A stretch of 64,000 nucleotides of DNA from assembly GCA_016081115.2 (NCBI GenBank), contig CM071930.1:7173419-7237418 (forward strand), written 5' to 3'. The translations under genes and the position numbers were made by a program. The notes beneath the pieces are model-generated. The model was given only the letters and a program-made list of their open reading frames with translations, had not been told where the DNA came from and did not search any database. The DNA is from Rehmannia glutinosa (taxonomy: Eukaryota; Streptophyta; Magnoliopsida; Lamiales; Orobanchaceae). This document shows, piece after piece, positions 33,661 to 44,635 of this stretch. Each line of letters opens with the position of its first letter. The first letter of the stretch is position 1.

Positions 33661-34859
33661 TGATTAATCCACACAGAAATTAAAATAATCAAATTAATTA
33701 CTAGCTAACAGCATCGGAGTCCGGAGAACTAATTTGGAAGAGGCGAAGTATAGAAATAAACATTTTGGAGCAAAGGATGCATGGACTTGAAATTTTTAAA
33801 TGCATGGGCGAGATTGATATTTAAGCTCAGGACAATCAATTTAGGAGTTTGAATGGGACAACACTTAGAATGTTATTTCATTAATCATTTAGATATAAAG
33901 CTCGCTCTTATAATTTATAAAAAAAATGAATTAGAAGATAACTGGGCGACCCCCTAGATGCTCCATAGTATTCCTATTAGGAGCGGTAATGGGATATATT
34001 TTAAAATATAAAGTATAAATATATTTCAGATGGATCTTATGTTGCGATTAAATGAACTTTCATTTCGTCCATTTTTATATTTTAAGTGAAAGCAAAAAAA
34101 GTGCTTTTGGAAAATGGTTTTTGTAGGGATTGTGTTTGGATGTAGGATGAAAATACGATAATGATAGTTGATGTAATGATTTTTAGTAACAATAACATGA
34201 ACGCTATCACGGATACGACTAACACGAATCTAACACGATATTACCATTTGTTTTGTAACACAATTTTCTTATATTTTATTTAATTTTTGGTGTATTTAAT
34301 TTTGAACGTAACTCGAAATTGACCTTAAGCTGAATAGGAACACTATCGAATATCAATAACCTAAATTGCTAACCCTATAAAATAGTGGTTGCATGTGATT
34401 GATGATTTGAAAAATAAAATAGAATAAATAATGTATTTGTGATATGACTGTTCACTGATAATAGTTGATAGTTTTTTAATAAAATAATAATTTGATGCCA
34501 TTGATGATTGAAAAAAAATAAGATACGGGAATAGGGTTCTTTTTTTTTATAATTTTCACAAACAATTACATATTGAGCAAAAAATACTTGTTGAGAGAAT
34601 TTTACAATTTTTTTTACAACCAATTGTAAGCTTAGATTTTCACTTTTAAACTCGTCCCCACTTGCCACTTATTGTTCATTTTTTTCTTACATATATTTGA
34701 ATACATATTATACATATTATATATGTTAATATGTTATATTATTTTTAGAAAAATATAATATTTAGACAACTTTAACGATATTATTTAATTTCGAATTAAA
34801 TATATATTTTAATATTTTTAAGTTTAAAAACGAGTGTAACAGATCTAGCATTTGGATTT
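33661..34859. other. Intergenic DNA, no gene seen
   Basis: AT-rich non-coding sequence. Longest open frame (34375-34668, minus) is low-complexity and has no recognised domain. Confidence 0.45.
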
Positions 34860-34921
34860 GATCATTACAAATTAAATTATTTTGTAGGGGTGAAAGGGGA
34901 AATGGGATATTCTTGAATCTT

Positions 34922-35716
34922 TGTTGTATTATTGACCCTTAATTCATTTGGCCCATTTACACTGATTATGGCCCACACATGCAACCTAATTTAGCAACAG
35001 GCCCAATACATGTGTTAGCCCATTTGTTGAGTTTGGGTCTCGAATTCGGACGCGGGATCCGATTCTTTGTCCGCGGATCCTCTAGTTGAATCTTGGCTGT
35101 CCATTTCTTAGACTTGATCTCAACCCTTGCTTGACCCTATTTAAACACCACAACCCAAACCCTAATCTCATATCTGATATCTTACTTCTCTCTCTAAACC
35201 TCTCGAATCTTCTTCTCTCTGTGCGATATTGTCTCTCTATAGAAATCTCACTGATCTCGTGATATTTCTGGGTGATCTTTGGGTGTGAGTGTAAGATCTG
35301 AGTGTTTTTTCACTTGTTCACATCATAGTGGACACCTCCTTCAGATTCTGAGTGATCTAGGGTTTGGGGTTTGGTGAGTGGTTTTCTAGGGTTTGCTGTG
35401 GTTCGATTGAGCTACTTTATGTTGGATCTTGAGGGCTTTTTTGTGGAAGGGCTGTGTGGGTTCCATTGTTTGGCTCTCTGGTGATTCTGTGGTGACTACT
35501 GTGGTTTGGGTTTACTAGTCCTGAGCCGAAATTCACAATATTTCTGTTTTAGAGTTTTATCCCATATACTTTGATTTTACTTCTATTTGTTCAGTTGTAA
35601 TTTCATTTTCTTGAGTCTTAGAGTATTGTTCTGTATAATAGGATCTTTATTAGGATCTTTATTGACTCTGTATTTGATATTGGTTCGTACTATCTGATGC
35701 AGATAGATACCTAACA
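34922..35716 (+). repeat. 5' LTR of the second copia element
   Basis: 795 bases, TG...CA ends. A TATTTAAA box at 35139-35146 and a CT-rich leader region (35190-35240) suggest the promoter and start site. Similar to 40568-41351 with scattered changes and small indels. Confidence 0.9.
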
Positions 35717-35717
35717 G

Positions 35718-35729
35718 TGGTATCAGAGC
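35718..35729 (+). promoter_or_regulatory. Primer-binding site (initiator tRNA-Met)
   Basis: TGGTATCAGAGC starts one base after the LTR end and is the standard copia primer site. Confidence 0.9.
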
Positions 35730-36196
35730 ACCTATCCGTCTCGTGTGGGTCGGTGCTTCTGGTTCTTGGCTGGTTCTTGGTGTTTTTGGCTCGTGGGTGA
35801 CCTGCTCGTGTTGGTATTCCCAGAACTAGCTTCTGGTGGTAAAATTCTCTTATCTCTCTTTACTCTGTTTCTTTCTCTTGGCTTGGTTGAGAAACCCTAA
35901 GCGTACAACTCCTTGACCCTACAACAATAGAATGTAGTGTAATCCTAGGGTGCGAAGGGAATCTTTACTGGGTCCTTTGTAATCCTGTTCTTATTTTTGT
36001 TGCTATACTCTGATCTTGATATTATCACTTGTGTGTGATATATTTCTGTGGTCCTCTTTAGTACTGCTTCTGCTGATCCTGTGTGATTTCTGTGTGGCCT
36101 TATGTTGAAATCTGTGATCTCGTGATATTCTGTGAAATATATTGTTTCTTGCATTGCCTCTATGTTCTGTATTTGTTTTCCTGCAATACTTGAACT
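35730..36196. other. Copia leader between primer site and gag
   Basis: About 470 bases, T-rich, no gene. A minus-strand open frame here (35945-36292) has no recognisable domain and is taken as chance. Confidence 0.6.
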
Positions 36197-36945
36197 ATGG
36201 TTGTTGCATCTGGATATCATATAGAGCCTTTTAATGGTAAAACTAATTTTTCTATTTGGTAACAAAAAATGAAGGGAATCATGATTCAACAAAAATATTT
36301 TAAAGCTGTTGAAGGCAAGTATGGTGAGAAAGATTCTGATGAACTCAAAACTGAACTTGATGAATATGCTTATTCTTCAATTATTTTTGAATCTCTCTGA
36401 CTCTGTGTTGAGAAAGATTGGAAAATTGTCAAGTGCCAAAGTTTTGTGGAAAAAACTTGAAGAGTTTTACACTGATACTACCCTACCTTCAAAACTTTTC
36501 CTTCTTGAAATTTTTTCCAGATTCAAATTGGACTTGACAAAAGATATGGATGAGAATCTTGATATTTTTACAAAACTCATCCAAGATATAAAATTGACTG
36601 GAGATAAGAACATTGATGATTACTCCCCTATTATTCTGTTCAATGTTATCCCTGATTCTTACAGTGATGTGAAATCTGATACCAAATATGGCAGGGCTCA
36701 AATTTCTTTAGAAACTGTTGTGAATGGCTTGAAGAGTAAGGAATTTGACCTTAAGTCTTTTAAGGGGAACAAATAGGGAATGGGAAGTGATGCATGTTAC
36801 GGGTAGATCTCGCAATGAGATCTAATAACTTAGGAAAAATGATAGGAAAAAGGGGAAGAACAAGAATAGGTCTAAATCTAGGCCTAAGTACAACAGAAAA
36901 TGTTACAATTGTGGGGAACATGGTCACTACATTAAGGAGTGTACT
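36197..36945 (+). pseudogene. Copia gag with zinc knuckle, broken
   Basis: ATG at 36197 opens with a YHIEPFNGKTNFSIW start typical of copia gag. A TAA follows that Trp codon at 36260. The frame shifts near 36390 into 36309-36776, which holds the UBN2-type part (VLWKKLEEFYTDTTLPSKLF). A further frame has the zinc knuckle CYNCGEHGHYIKEC at 36901-36942. Three separate lesions mean no capsid protein is made. Confidence 0.8.
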
Positions 36946-37089
36946 AAGCCTAAAAAGGGAAACCAAAACCAAAAACAACAGAATCAGAATAATGAACAAG
37001 CCAATCTTGCTTCTACCAGTGATAATCTGGGTTATGTGTTTATGATTGTGGAGTCCTGTGATGATTCTGTGAACTCTGTGTCTGATTTT

Positions 37090-40000
37090 GCTAAATCTGA
37101 ACTTAAGTGGTTAATTGATTCAGCATGCACATTTCACATGACACTGCTTTCATCGATTACACTAAAGTGATGCATGGCTCTGTGTCTATGGCTAATGAAA
37201 AGAAATGCAAGGTTTTTGGTATTGGAAATGTATGTCTTAGATTTGATATTGGCTATGTTTTAACTCTGAAAAATATAAGACATGTTCCTGATCTTAGTAA
37301 CAATCTTATTTCTTGTGCTGCTTTGGAATCTAATGGGCTTGAAGGGAAATGGGGGCATGGTGTGATGAAAATTCTTATGGGATCTATGATTGTTGCTAAA
37401 GCAACTAAAACCAGAAACTTGTATGTTTTACATGCTAAACATGAATCTTTTGTGCCTGTTTCTACTAATAAAGTTGTGAACTCTTTGTGAATGATATGAC
37501 TGATCTGTAGCATAAAAGGTTAGGTTATATTAGTGTTAAAGGTCTGGAATTATTGCGGAATAAAAATTTCATTTTTGGAAAAGATAAATTGAATACTTTA
37601 TCTTTTTGTGATTCATGTATGTATGGTAAATAACAAAAAGTGAAATTTCATTCTCCTGTAAACCCAAAACCATATGCTAGTTGTGATATTCTTGAATACT
37701 TATATGTTGATGTTTGGGGTCATTCTTCTGTGCCTACTCATGGTGGTAACAAGTATTTTTTGTCCATCATTGATGATTATTCCAGAAAAGTGTTTGTGTT
37801 TTTAATGAAAAACATGTCGATGTTTTTGATAAGTTCAAAACCTGGAAAACTCTCATTGAAAATCAAACTGTAAAAGGATTAAGGTTTAAGAATCGACAAT
37901 GGTGCGAAATTTTGTAATCAAATGATGGACAATATGTGTGATGAGTTAGGTATTAAGAGGGACAACTGTGTTTTACACCCATCACAAAATGGGGTTCTTT
38001 GAGAGGATGAATAGAACTCTCATAGAAAGGGTAAGGAGCATGTTAGCTACCTACTCTTTCTAAGAAGTTAAGGGTGAAGTTGTAGTAATGAACCTATTTA
38101 ATAAATAGGTCACCTACAGTCCCTTTGGGTGGGTAATACCCGAAGAAGTTTGGGCAGGAAAAGAAATAGACTTTTCCAACTTAAAAGTGTTTGGATGCTC
38201 ATCCTTTGTACACCAAAAACATGATAAATTGGAACCCAGATCTATGAAGTGTGTGTTCCTAGGGTATCCTGAAGGTGTAAAAGGTTTCATATTATGGTAT
38301 AAGAGGGAACCTGGTTTTTAAACTGTGATTAGTAGGGATGTGTGTTTAATGAACATGAATTTCCTTGCTTGAATCGTCCTCCTCCCCAAACTATTTCTGA
38401 AAATACTGATACTCCAAGTGAGGTGGAGTCTTCTAACATGCCTCATGTTATTGCGTTGCCTACTGATGCTATTGTTAATGATGCTATGATTGATAATGTG
38501 AACAATGACAATGTGCATATTGATAATAACACTCAACATGATAATGTGCATGGTGAACATGATGATTTCCCTGATGTTAATACTGATAATATTCCTGCTA
38601 ATGATGTGCAAGATGAACTTGGTGATTATGTATTAACTAGGGATAGAACTATGAGAAATGTTAGAGTTCCAAACAAATTTGCTGATTTTCACATGACATC
38701 ATATGTGTTTTCTGTGCTTGATGTTATTGATAGTTCTCAGCCTAAAACTTTTGCTGAAGCTATTAAGTCCGCTGATTCTGTTAAATGGATGAATGCTATG
38801 CAAGATGAAATGACTTCTTTACATGAATGAATAATACTGGGTGCTTGTGCCTAAACCTCGCTTAACTGTTCTATAGTAGATAGTAAATGGTTATATAAGG
38901 TTAAACACGGTCAAGGTGTTAGGTTTAAGGCTAGATTAGTAGCCAAAGGTTTTACTCAGAAGGAAGGGATAGACTACACAGAAATCTTTGTTCTTGTAGT
39001 CAAATTTATTACTGTGAGAATTATGTTTGCTCTCTGTGCTCAGTTCAACTGGGAACTGAAACAATTAGAAGTTAAAACTGCTTTTTTACATGTAGACTTG
39101 GATGAAATCTTTTTTATGAAACAACCTGAGGGCTTTGAGGACAAATACAAGCCTAACTTTGTTTTTTTGCTCAAAAAATCTTTGTATGGTCTTAAGAAAT
39201 CACCTAGGCAATGGAATAAGAAGTTTGTTCAGTGCATGCTTGCTTTAAAGTTTGTTAGAAGTCAATTGATTATTGTCTTTACTTTAAACTTGATGCTTCT
39301 ACTCCTGTATTCCTGTTGTTATATGTTGTCATGTTGATGATATGCTGATTGCTGGACCTTGCATTAAATCTGTGGATCATGTCAGAAATTGTTTGAGTGC
39401 TAAATTTGACATGAAGTATTTAGGTGATGCAAAGAAAATTTTGGGCATGAACATTGAAAGAGACAGAAATAAATCTGTCATTTACTTACACCAGTCCTCT
39501 TACATAGAAAAAATCTTACAAATTTTTTCTATGGCTAGTGCTAAATCTGTGAATGTTCCATTAGCTTCTCATTTTTTGTTAAGTAGGGATCAGTCTCCAA
39601 AAACTGATTCTGAAATATGTGTTATGAAAGACATTCCTTATGCAAATGCAATTGGATCTGTGATGTATCTTATGGTAAGTACTAGGCCTGATATAACCTA
39701 TGCAGTTTCTTGTTTGAGTAGATACATGTCTAATCCTGGTATGGTGTACTGGAATGCTTTAAAATGGTTGTTGAGATATTTAAGGCATTCAACTGATTAT
39801 AGCTTGTGTTTGTCTAAATGTGAAAATGCATAACTTTGAAAGGATTTGTTGATTCAAATTATGCCAATGACAGAGATAACAGAAAATCCACAACATCCTA
39901 TATTTTTACTCTTTGTGGTTCCTGCATAAACTGGAAATCTCAGTTACAACATATTGTGGCTCTGTCAACAACAGAACCATAATATGTTGCAGTAACTGAA

Positions 40001-40303
40001 GCTTTAAAAGAAGCTTTGTGGCTCAAAGGTCTTGTTTCTGAAATTGGTTTTCTAAAACAAAAGGTTGTAGTATTTTCTGATTCTCAGTCTGAAATTCAAC
40101 TTTGCAAAAACCCAGTTTTTCACGATAGAACCAAACATATTGATGTACATTTTCATTTCATAAGAGATATTGTTTCAAAAGGTTTGGTTAATCTTGAAAA
40201 AGTGGCTTCAGAATTCAATCCAGCTGATATGGGTACTAAATGTCTACCCTTATCAAAGTTCAAAACGTGTTTAAAAATCTTAAATTTTGATACTGGTGAC
40301 TAG
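37090..40303 (+). pseudogene. Copia pol: protease, integrase, reverse transcriptase, RNase H, broken
   Basis: Protease: LIDSACTFHMT near 37108-37140. Pre-integrase and integrase: 37510-37873 with LRNKNF and VDVWGHSS...SIIDDYSRKVFVF, then decayed to about 38330. Reverse transcriptase: VKTAFLHVDLDEIFFMKQPEGF near 39070-39135 and the catalytic box as HVDDMLIAG at 39330, where the family has Tyr. Next come KYLGDAKKILGMNI, TRPDITYAVSCLSRYM, and an RNase H part to the stop at 40301-40303 (DRTKHIDVHFHFIRD). Several frame changes and stops; the YVDD-to-HVDD change alone would impair catalysis. Confidence 0.85.
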
Positions 40304-40567
40304 GCTGTCCCTTGGTGATTTTCCTGGGCTTATTGGCTTACTGTGTGTTTGCTAATAAGTCCCAAACCTGTTGGATCAAAAGCTTGCTTAGGTCTGACTT
40401 GATTAAATCCAACTTATTTTAGTGTTTGCTGGTACTATAATTGACTCAGTGTTGATTATGGTCAAAGTCCTGCAGTACTATGTGTATAGTAGGCATTTAA
40501 AGGCGATGATGATGACCAGTTTTTTCCCAAGTATGTCTAATGAATCTAACGAGCCAAAGGTGGAGAT

Positions 40568-41351
40568 TGTTGTATTATTGGCCCTTAATTCATTTGGCCC
40601 ATTTACAATGATTATGGCCCACACATGCAACCCAATTAGCAACAAGCCTAATACATGTGTTAGCCCATTTGTTGAGTTTGGGTCTCGAACTTCTGGTTGT
40701 GGGATCCGACTCTTTGTCCGCGGCTCCTCTAGTTGAATCTTGGTTGTCCATTTCTTAGACTTGATCTCAACCCTTGCTTGACCCTATTTAAACACCCCAA
40801 CCCAAACCCTAATCTCACATCTGATATCTCACTTCTCTCTCTAAACCTCTCGAATATTCTTCTCTCTGTGCGATATTCTCTCTCTCTCTAGAAATATCAC
40901 TGATCTCGTGATATTTCTGGGTGATCTTTGGGTGTGAGTGTAAGATCTAAGTGTTTATTCACTTGTTCACTATCTTAGTGGACACCTCCTTCAGATTATG
41001 AGTGATCTAGGGTTTGGGGTTTGGTGAGTGGTTTTCTAGGGTTTGTTGTGGTTCGATTGGGCTACTTTGTGTTGGATCTTGAGGGCTTTTTTTTGTGGAA
41101 GGCCGTGTGGGTTCCATTGTTTGGCTCTCTGGTGATTCGTGGTGACTCTTTGTGGTTTTGTTTTTGCGGTCGAGCCGTAAATTCACAATATTTTGGTTTT
41201 AGGATTTTATCCTATATACTTTGATTTTACCTCTATTTGTTCGTTTGTAATTTCATTTTCTTGAGTCCTAGAAATGCATTCGTATAATAGGATCTTTATG
41301 AATCAGATTTGATATTGGTTCGTACTATCTGAAGCGGATAGATACCTAACA
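40568..41351 (+). repeat. 3' LTR of the second copia element
   Basis: 784 bases, preceded by AAAGGTGGAGAT and followed by the ATCTT duplication. Collinear with 34922-35716. Confidence 0.9.
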
Positions 41352-41445
41352 ATCTTGAGTGATGGGATTCAAACCCCGATTTGTTTGTCCATTAACACGT
41401 CTTTTGATCAATTGAGCTACATCTAAATCCGGATCATTACAAATT

Positions 41446-42267
41446 TTAATCCAACTACTATTAATTTTGGCTAAATTTATCTTCCTTTTACTATCCTTCA
41501 TTTATTTCTTCTCCAAAAAAATCTCCCAAAATCGGCGTGCATGCATGCAAAGATTTGGACCCGCAAGACATAGGGAAACACAAGGGAAAGCGGACCACCA
41601 ATATATATCACTTTCTAATTGTTGTCTGTCAGAAAGCAACTTTGTACTTGTAGGCCATGAAAAATATCATTTGGGCATGCTATTTTCTTCTTTTCTTTTC
41701 CAATAATTACATCCATATTCTTTCTTTTTTAATTCCATTCATGTCTGTATCTAATTATGCCCAGTTGTTCCTCCTCTTAATTTATCTGCCGGAAAATTGA
41801 AATGCCCACACCATAAAAATTAAAAAAAATAGTGTCACACTTCACCATGAAAGGCACCCACCACCACCTCCCCTATCAAATATCATCCACTCATTTAAGC
41901 TTTACGTTTTCTTCCACAATCATTAACTCATTGTATCATACACAATAATGATAATAATAGTAATAATAAAATTTTAAAAATATTCAATTAACCAAAGATA
42001 ACAGTAACAATTTTTTAGTACAAGATTTTGGAGGTGTGGAAAGCTGGTCTGGATTTGATCACATATCAATAGTTAGTTTGGGCTACAAATAATCAGCCAA
42101 CTAAGCTATAATCAATTCCCAAAATAACAATATTAACATAATATCTGTATCTGGAAATATCTTTTAATACTGATATGATGTGGTCTAATTCTATATGAAG
42201 AAACGTTTAGAGGTCCTAACGATACCCCTTTACGCACATAACTGGTATATCTTCGAATGGTGGGGAA
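41446..42267. other. Intergenic DNA, no gene seen
   Basis: AT-rich, with an ATAATAATA run near 41945-41970. Candidate distal 3' region of the host gene to the right, which is read toward this side. Confidence 0.45.
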
Positions 42268-42463
42268 CAGGGGCGTAGCTAGGGGTGTGCCACCCCGGCC
42301 TCCGGCACACCCCAAATTTTTTTTTTGTCCCGTTTTTTATGTGGAAAAAAATTAAAAAAATTTATATGTGTTTTTAAGGGGAAAAAATAATTGAGCTAGG
42401 GAAATGGGGAAAAAAATTTGGGTAGGGAGTGTAGCAGGTCAATGAGCGCTACGCTACGCCCTG
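42268..42463. mobile_element. hAT-type MITE, 196 bp
   Basis: Ends CAGGGGCGTAGCTAGGG and, reverse-complemented, CAGGGCGTAGCGTAGCG. Flanks GTGGGGAA and GTGGGAAT look like an 8-bp duplication with one slipped G. CAGGGGCG-type ends are common in plant hAT families. Confidence 0.65.
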
Positions 42464-42937
42464 GTGGGAATGAGAGTATTTAGACCATCTCCAACAGTTT
42501 TCTCCCACTTTAATGGGAATTCTACACTATTCTAGTGTTCATTGAATATTTTAATACACTAAAATCATTAATTTAACAAAAAAAGTAAAGAATTTTTTTA
42601 GCGCAGTTACCAAATTGCGCTATTTCTTGGGCAAAAATGTTCGTATCATCAAAATGGCGCAGACTTTTGCTCCAAATTGAAGATAAAACACTCTCTTAGA
42701 TATGCTCTTATACTTCTCATAATTAATTTATCATAATATTTTCCCTAAAATGAAACCAAACATATACTGAAATTAAGTCAGAGGCTCAGAGCCAAAGTCA
42801 AATGAGAAAAATTAATAATAAACAGATTCTACGCCTGATTAATTATAAGAAGATTTCATCCGAATTAATCAAAAGACAAGTTTAATCAAAACATAAAAGT
42901 TATTAAGCATGCGTGAAAATATATTTATTTTCCGAAT
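42464..42937. other. Intergenic DNA and 3' flank of the host gene
   Basis: AT-rich. CAACAGTTTTCTCCCA followed by AGCGCAGTTACC and AATTGCGC may be an old repeat. No gene; holds the likely 3' untranslated region of the minus-strand gene. Confidence 0.4.
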
Positions 42938-43843
42938 CTAAGGCTCAGCCGCAGCGCCTTCAAGCGAAAGCTGCTTTAACCATTCAAACGTCCGGTGATG
43001 GGAAAATCGCTTTTTCGGCGATTTCATCATCCCTAGCAAACTCTCTTCTTCAACTCGAGTCTCGCTCTCGCCATCCCTCGCGCTTCTCTTCATAACCACG
43101 ACTTTCGAAGAAACCGCATCAACTGCATCGCCCGAACAGTACCTGCATCCCCCCAAAAAATCCCTCCGTTTAATCTTTTTTCCGTCACCGCTATGGCTAC
43201 CGTTTCCATTACGGTTCCGAAGATTCCTGCCGTTGGGATAACGATTTTTGAGATCCCGAAACGCGATTTCGGGTGGGGGAGAAACTAATCCCATTCGGAA
43301 TATATTCCAGCTGGCAGATGATTTTTTGGGGCAGTTTCTGTTGTTAGATCTGACCGTTGATCTTGGGGAACGTATTTTGGGCGATGGGCTTGGGTGAGAG
43401 TGGAATTGATTTCGCGGTGGTAATTTAGGTTCAGTGGCGGCGGCGGCGCCGCCGCTTCCGCTGCCGGAACTGCTACTTCTGCTGGAAATTAGACCGCTGG
43501 AAGAGAAATGATCCATAGATTCGGAGCTTGAAATTGATCGGCTACAGTATTGCAAAATCCCCTTTCTAGAAGAATGGCGCAAAGGCATAATCTGGCCTTG
43601 GTAAAATACTTCATCAGCCGCACACATTTCTTCAAACTGTTTTGATACAGAGCAGAAATCAAAATCCTCTGGAGTTTCAATGGATCTGAGAGGAGTACTA
43701 TCTGATTCGTTCTCTTTGCTTGATTGATGAATAATTGGGAGATCGCATAGCGAAAATGCGTCTACATCATCTTCTAGCGTTTTTACGGAATTCTCTGTGG
43801 AATTGAAATTTGCCCACCTTTCTTCAGTATATTTTTGCTCCAT
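42938..43843 (-). CDS. Plant-specific serine-rich protein of unknown function (possible MAKR-like)
   Basis: A single-exon frame of 301 codons from ATG at 43843, with codon use and GC content unlike the transposons around it. Residues 61-89 (FDFCSVSKQFEEMCAADEVF, then YQGQIMPLR) form an ADE-F-QGQ-PLR motif found in several plant-specific families, including proteins related to membrane-associated kinase regulators. A Ser/Gly/Ala-rich stretch covers 105-137, a basic KKIKRRDF region about 225-235, and the C-terminus ends in a basic segment and FEWLKQLSL (285-296). No membrane segment or catalytic domain is seen. It may be a nuclear or membrane-associated regulator, but this is inference. A TATA box lies just upstream. 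It is the only clear host gene here. Confidence 0.75.
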   Translation of the reverse strand: MEQKYTEERWANFNSTENSVKTLEDDVDAFSLCDLPIIHQSSKENESDSTPLRSIETPEDFDFCSVSKQFEEMCAADEVFYQGQIMPLRHSSRKGILQYCSRSISSSESMDHFSSSGLISSRSSSSGSGSGGAAAATEPKLPPRNQFHSHPSPSPKIRSPRSTVRSNNRNCPKKSSASWNIFRMGLVSPPPEIAFRDLKNRYPNGRNLRNRNGNGSHSGDGKKIKRRDFLGGCRYCSGDAVDAVSSKVVVMKRSARDGESETRVEEESLLGMMKSPKKRFSHHRTFEWLKQLSLEGAAAEP

Positions 43844-43892
43844 TTAGAGAGATGCTAGAATGAGGATATGTGAGCTTCAATTGAGAATCTGG

Positions 43893-43900
43893 TTTTTATA
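43893..43900 (-). promoter_or_regulatory. TATA box of the host gene
   Basis: Minus-strand TATAAAAACC lies about 55 bases upstream of the ATG at 43843. This gives a short leader of about 25 bases, reasonable for a plant gene. Confidence 0.55.
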
Positions 43901-44277
43901 CTTGAGCGAAAAGTATAATATTTAAGAATTTGTGAGATTGTAATATATATTCCTTCAGAGTTCAGAATTTGTATAAGCACTTAAAGAAATGCACAAAATA
44001 GGAAAATAAATTGATTACAAAGTTGACCTATGTAATTAAGCCTAAAACAATGATTAAGCCTAAACTTTAGCTAATTATCTAAATATAAGACTTAAAGTTA
44101 CTTATATAATATCTTTAATAGGACGAAAAAAGAAAAGGTAAAAGTGGTTTTGAGAGAGGATATCAAAATATAAGGAGAAAGCTTTGATTGGATATACTTT
44201 CATTATGTAAATTTTCTACCTGCTAGAAAATAATGTGAAAAAACTGTTTGGGAGAATAAAAGTTTTTTTTTGGAAAT
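43901..44277. other. Upstream region of the host gene
   Basis: AT-rich DNA holding the probable promoter. No further gene is seen. Confidence 0.45.
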
Positions 44278-44292
44278 ATTGTGAATGGATAT

Positions 44293-44620
44293 TTGTCATG
44301 TTTCATGATGTACATGTTGATTTTACAATATCAATCATGTAATGAGACATGACTAGAGCAACTATCTCAACTCATCGCCGTCTCATCATATTTTCCATGC
44401 AAGTGGAAAAACCTGTGATATTGATGGTTTTGGAATTTTATCTCATCTCTCCTTCATATGAAGGTTGTGTCAGGAAGGGCATCCGGCTTAAAACTTTGCC
44501 ACTTTGCTTTTTGTGTGAATTTTGTAGTGTTACTAATTTTAAACAATTAATTGACACTATAAACTTCACACCACCGACCCCACATAGTGGGATAAGGTGC
44601 AGTTGATGATGATGATGGTG
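44293..44620 (+). mobile_element. 3' fragment of an RTE-type LINE with GATG tail
   Basis: A 15-base duplication ATTGTGAATGGATAT flanks it at 44278-44292 and 44621-44635. It ends GTTGATGATGATGATGGTG, the simple tail of plant RTE LINEs, and has their conserved 3' text (CAGGAAGGGCATCCGGCTTA and GTGGGATAAGGTGCAG). At 328 bases it is strongly 5'-truncated, as is usual for target-primed insertion. It lies about 450 bases upstream of the host gene. Confidence 0.8.
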
Positions 44621-44635
44621 ATTGTGAATGGATAT

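Larger units (their letters stand above)
34922..41351 (+). mobile_element. Ty1/copia retrotransposon, complete ends, coding region broken
   Basis: LTRs at 34922-35716 and 40568-41351 start TGTTGTATTATTG and end GATACCTAACA. A perfect ATCTT duplication flanks them (34917-34921 and 41352-41356). The primer-binding site is at 35718 and a purine tract AAAGGTGGAGAT precedes the right LTR. Inside are gag, protease, integrase, reverse transcriptase and RNase H in order, each with stops or frameshifts. Length 6.4 kb. Confidence 0.92.
34874..41431 (-). mobile_element. tRNA-derived SINE, split in two by a copia insertion
   Basis: The 14-base direct repeat GATCATTACAAATT lies at 34860-34873 and 41432-41445. 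Between them, leaving out the copia element, are about 123 bases read on the minus strand: 41431-41357 then 34921-34874. The right part has an RNA polymerase III A-box-like TAGCTCAATTGA and a B-box-like GGTTTGAATCC about 40 bases apart, as in a tRNA head. The left part, the SINE body, has CATTTCCCCTTTCACCCC. The direct repeat is the target duplication of the SINE; the copia element sits in its middle. Confidence 0.7.

Noticed and set aside
34375..34668. 97-codon minus-strand frame
   Set aside because: Low-complexity, AT-driven, no features.
35945..36292. 115-codon minus-strand frame
   Set aside because: Lies in the copia leader and overlaps the start of gag on the other strand; no domain.
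41352..41431. A functional tRNA gene on the minus strand
   Set aside because: A and B boxes are present, but the acceptor stem does not pair convincingly, the B box has a changed base, and the flanking direct repeat with body sequence points to a SINE.
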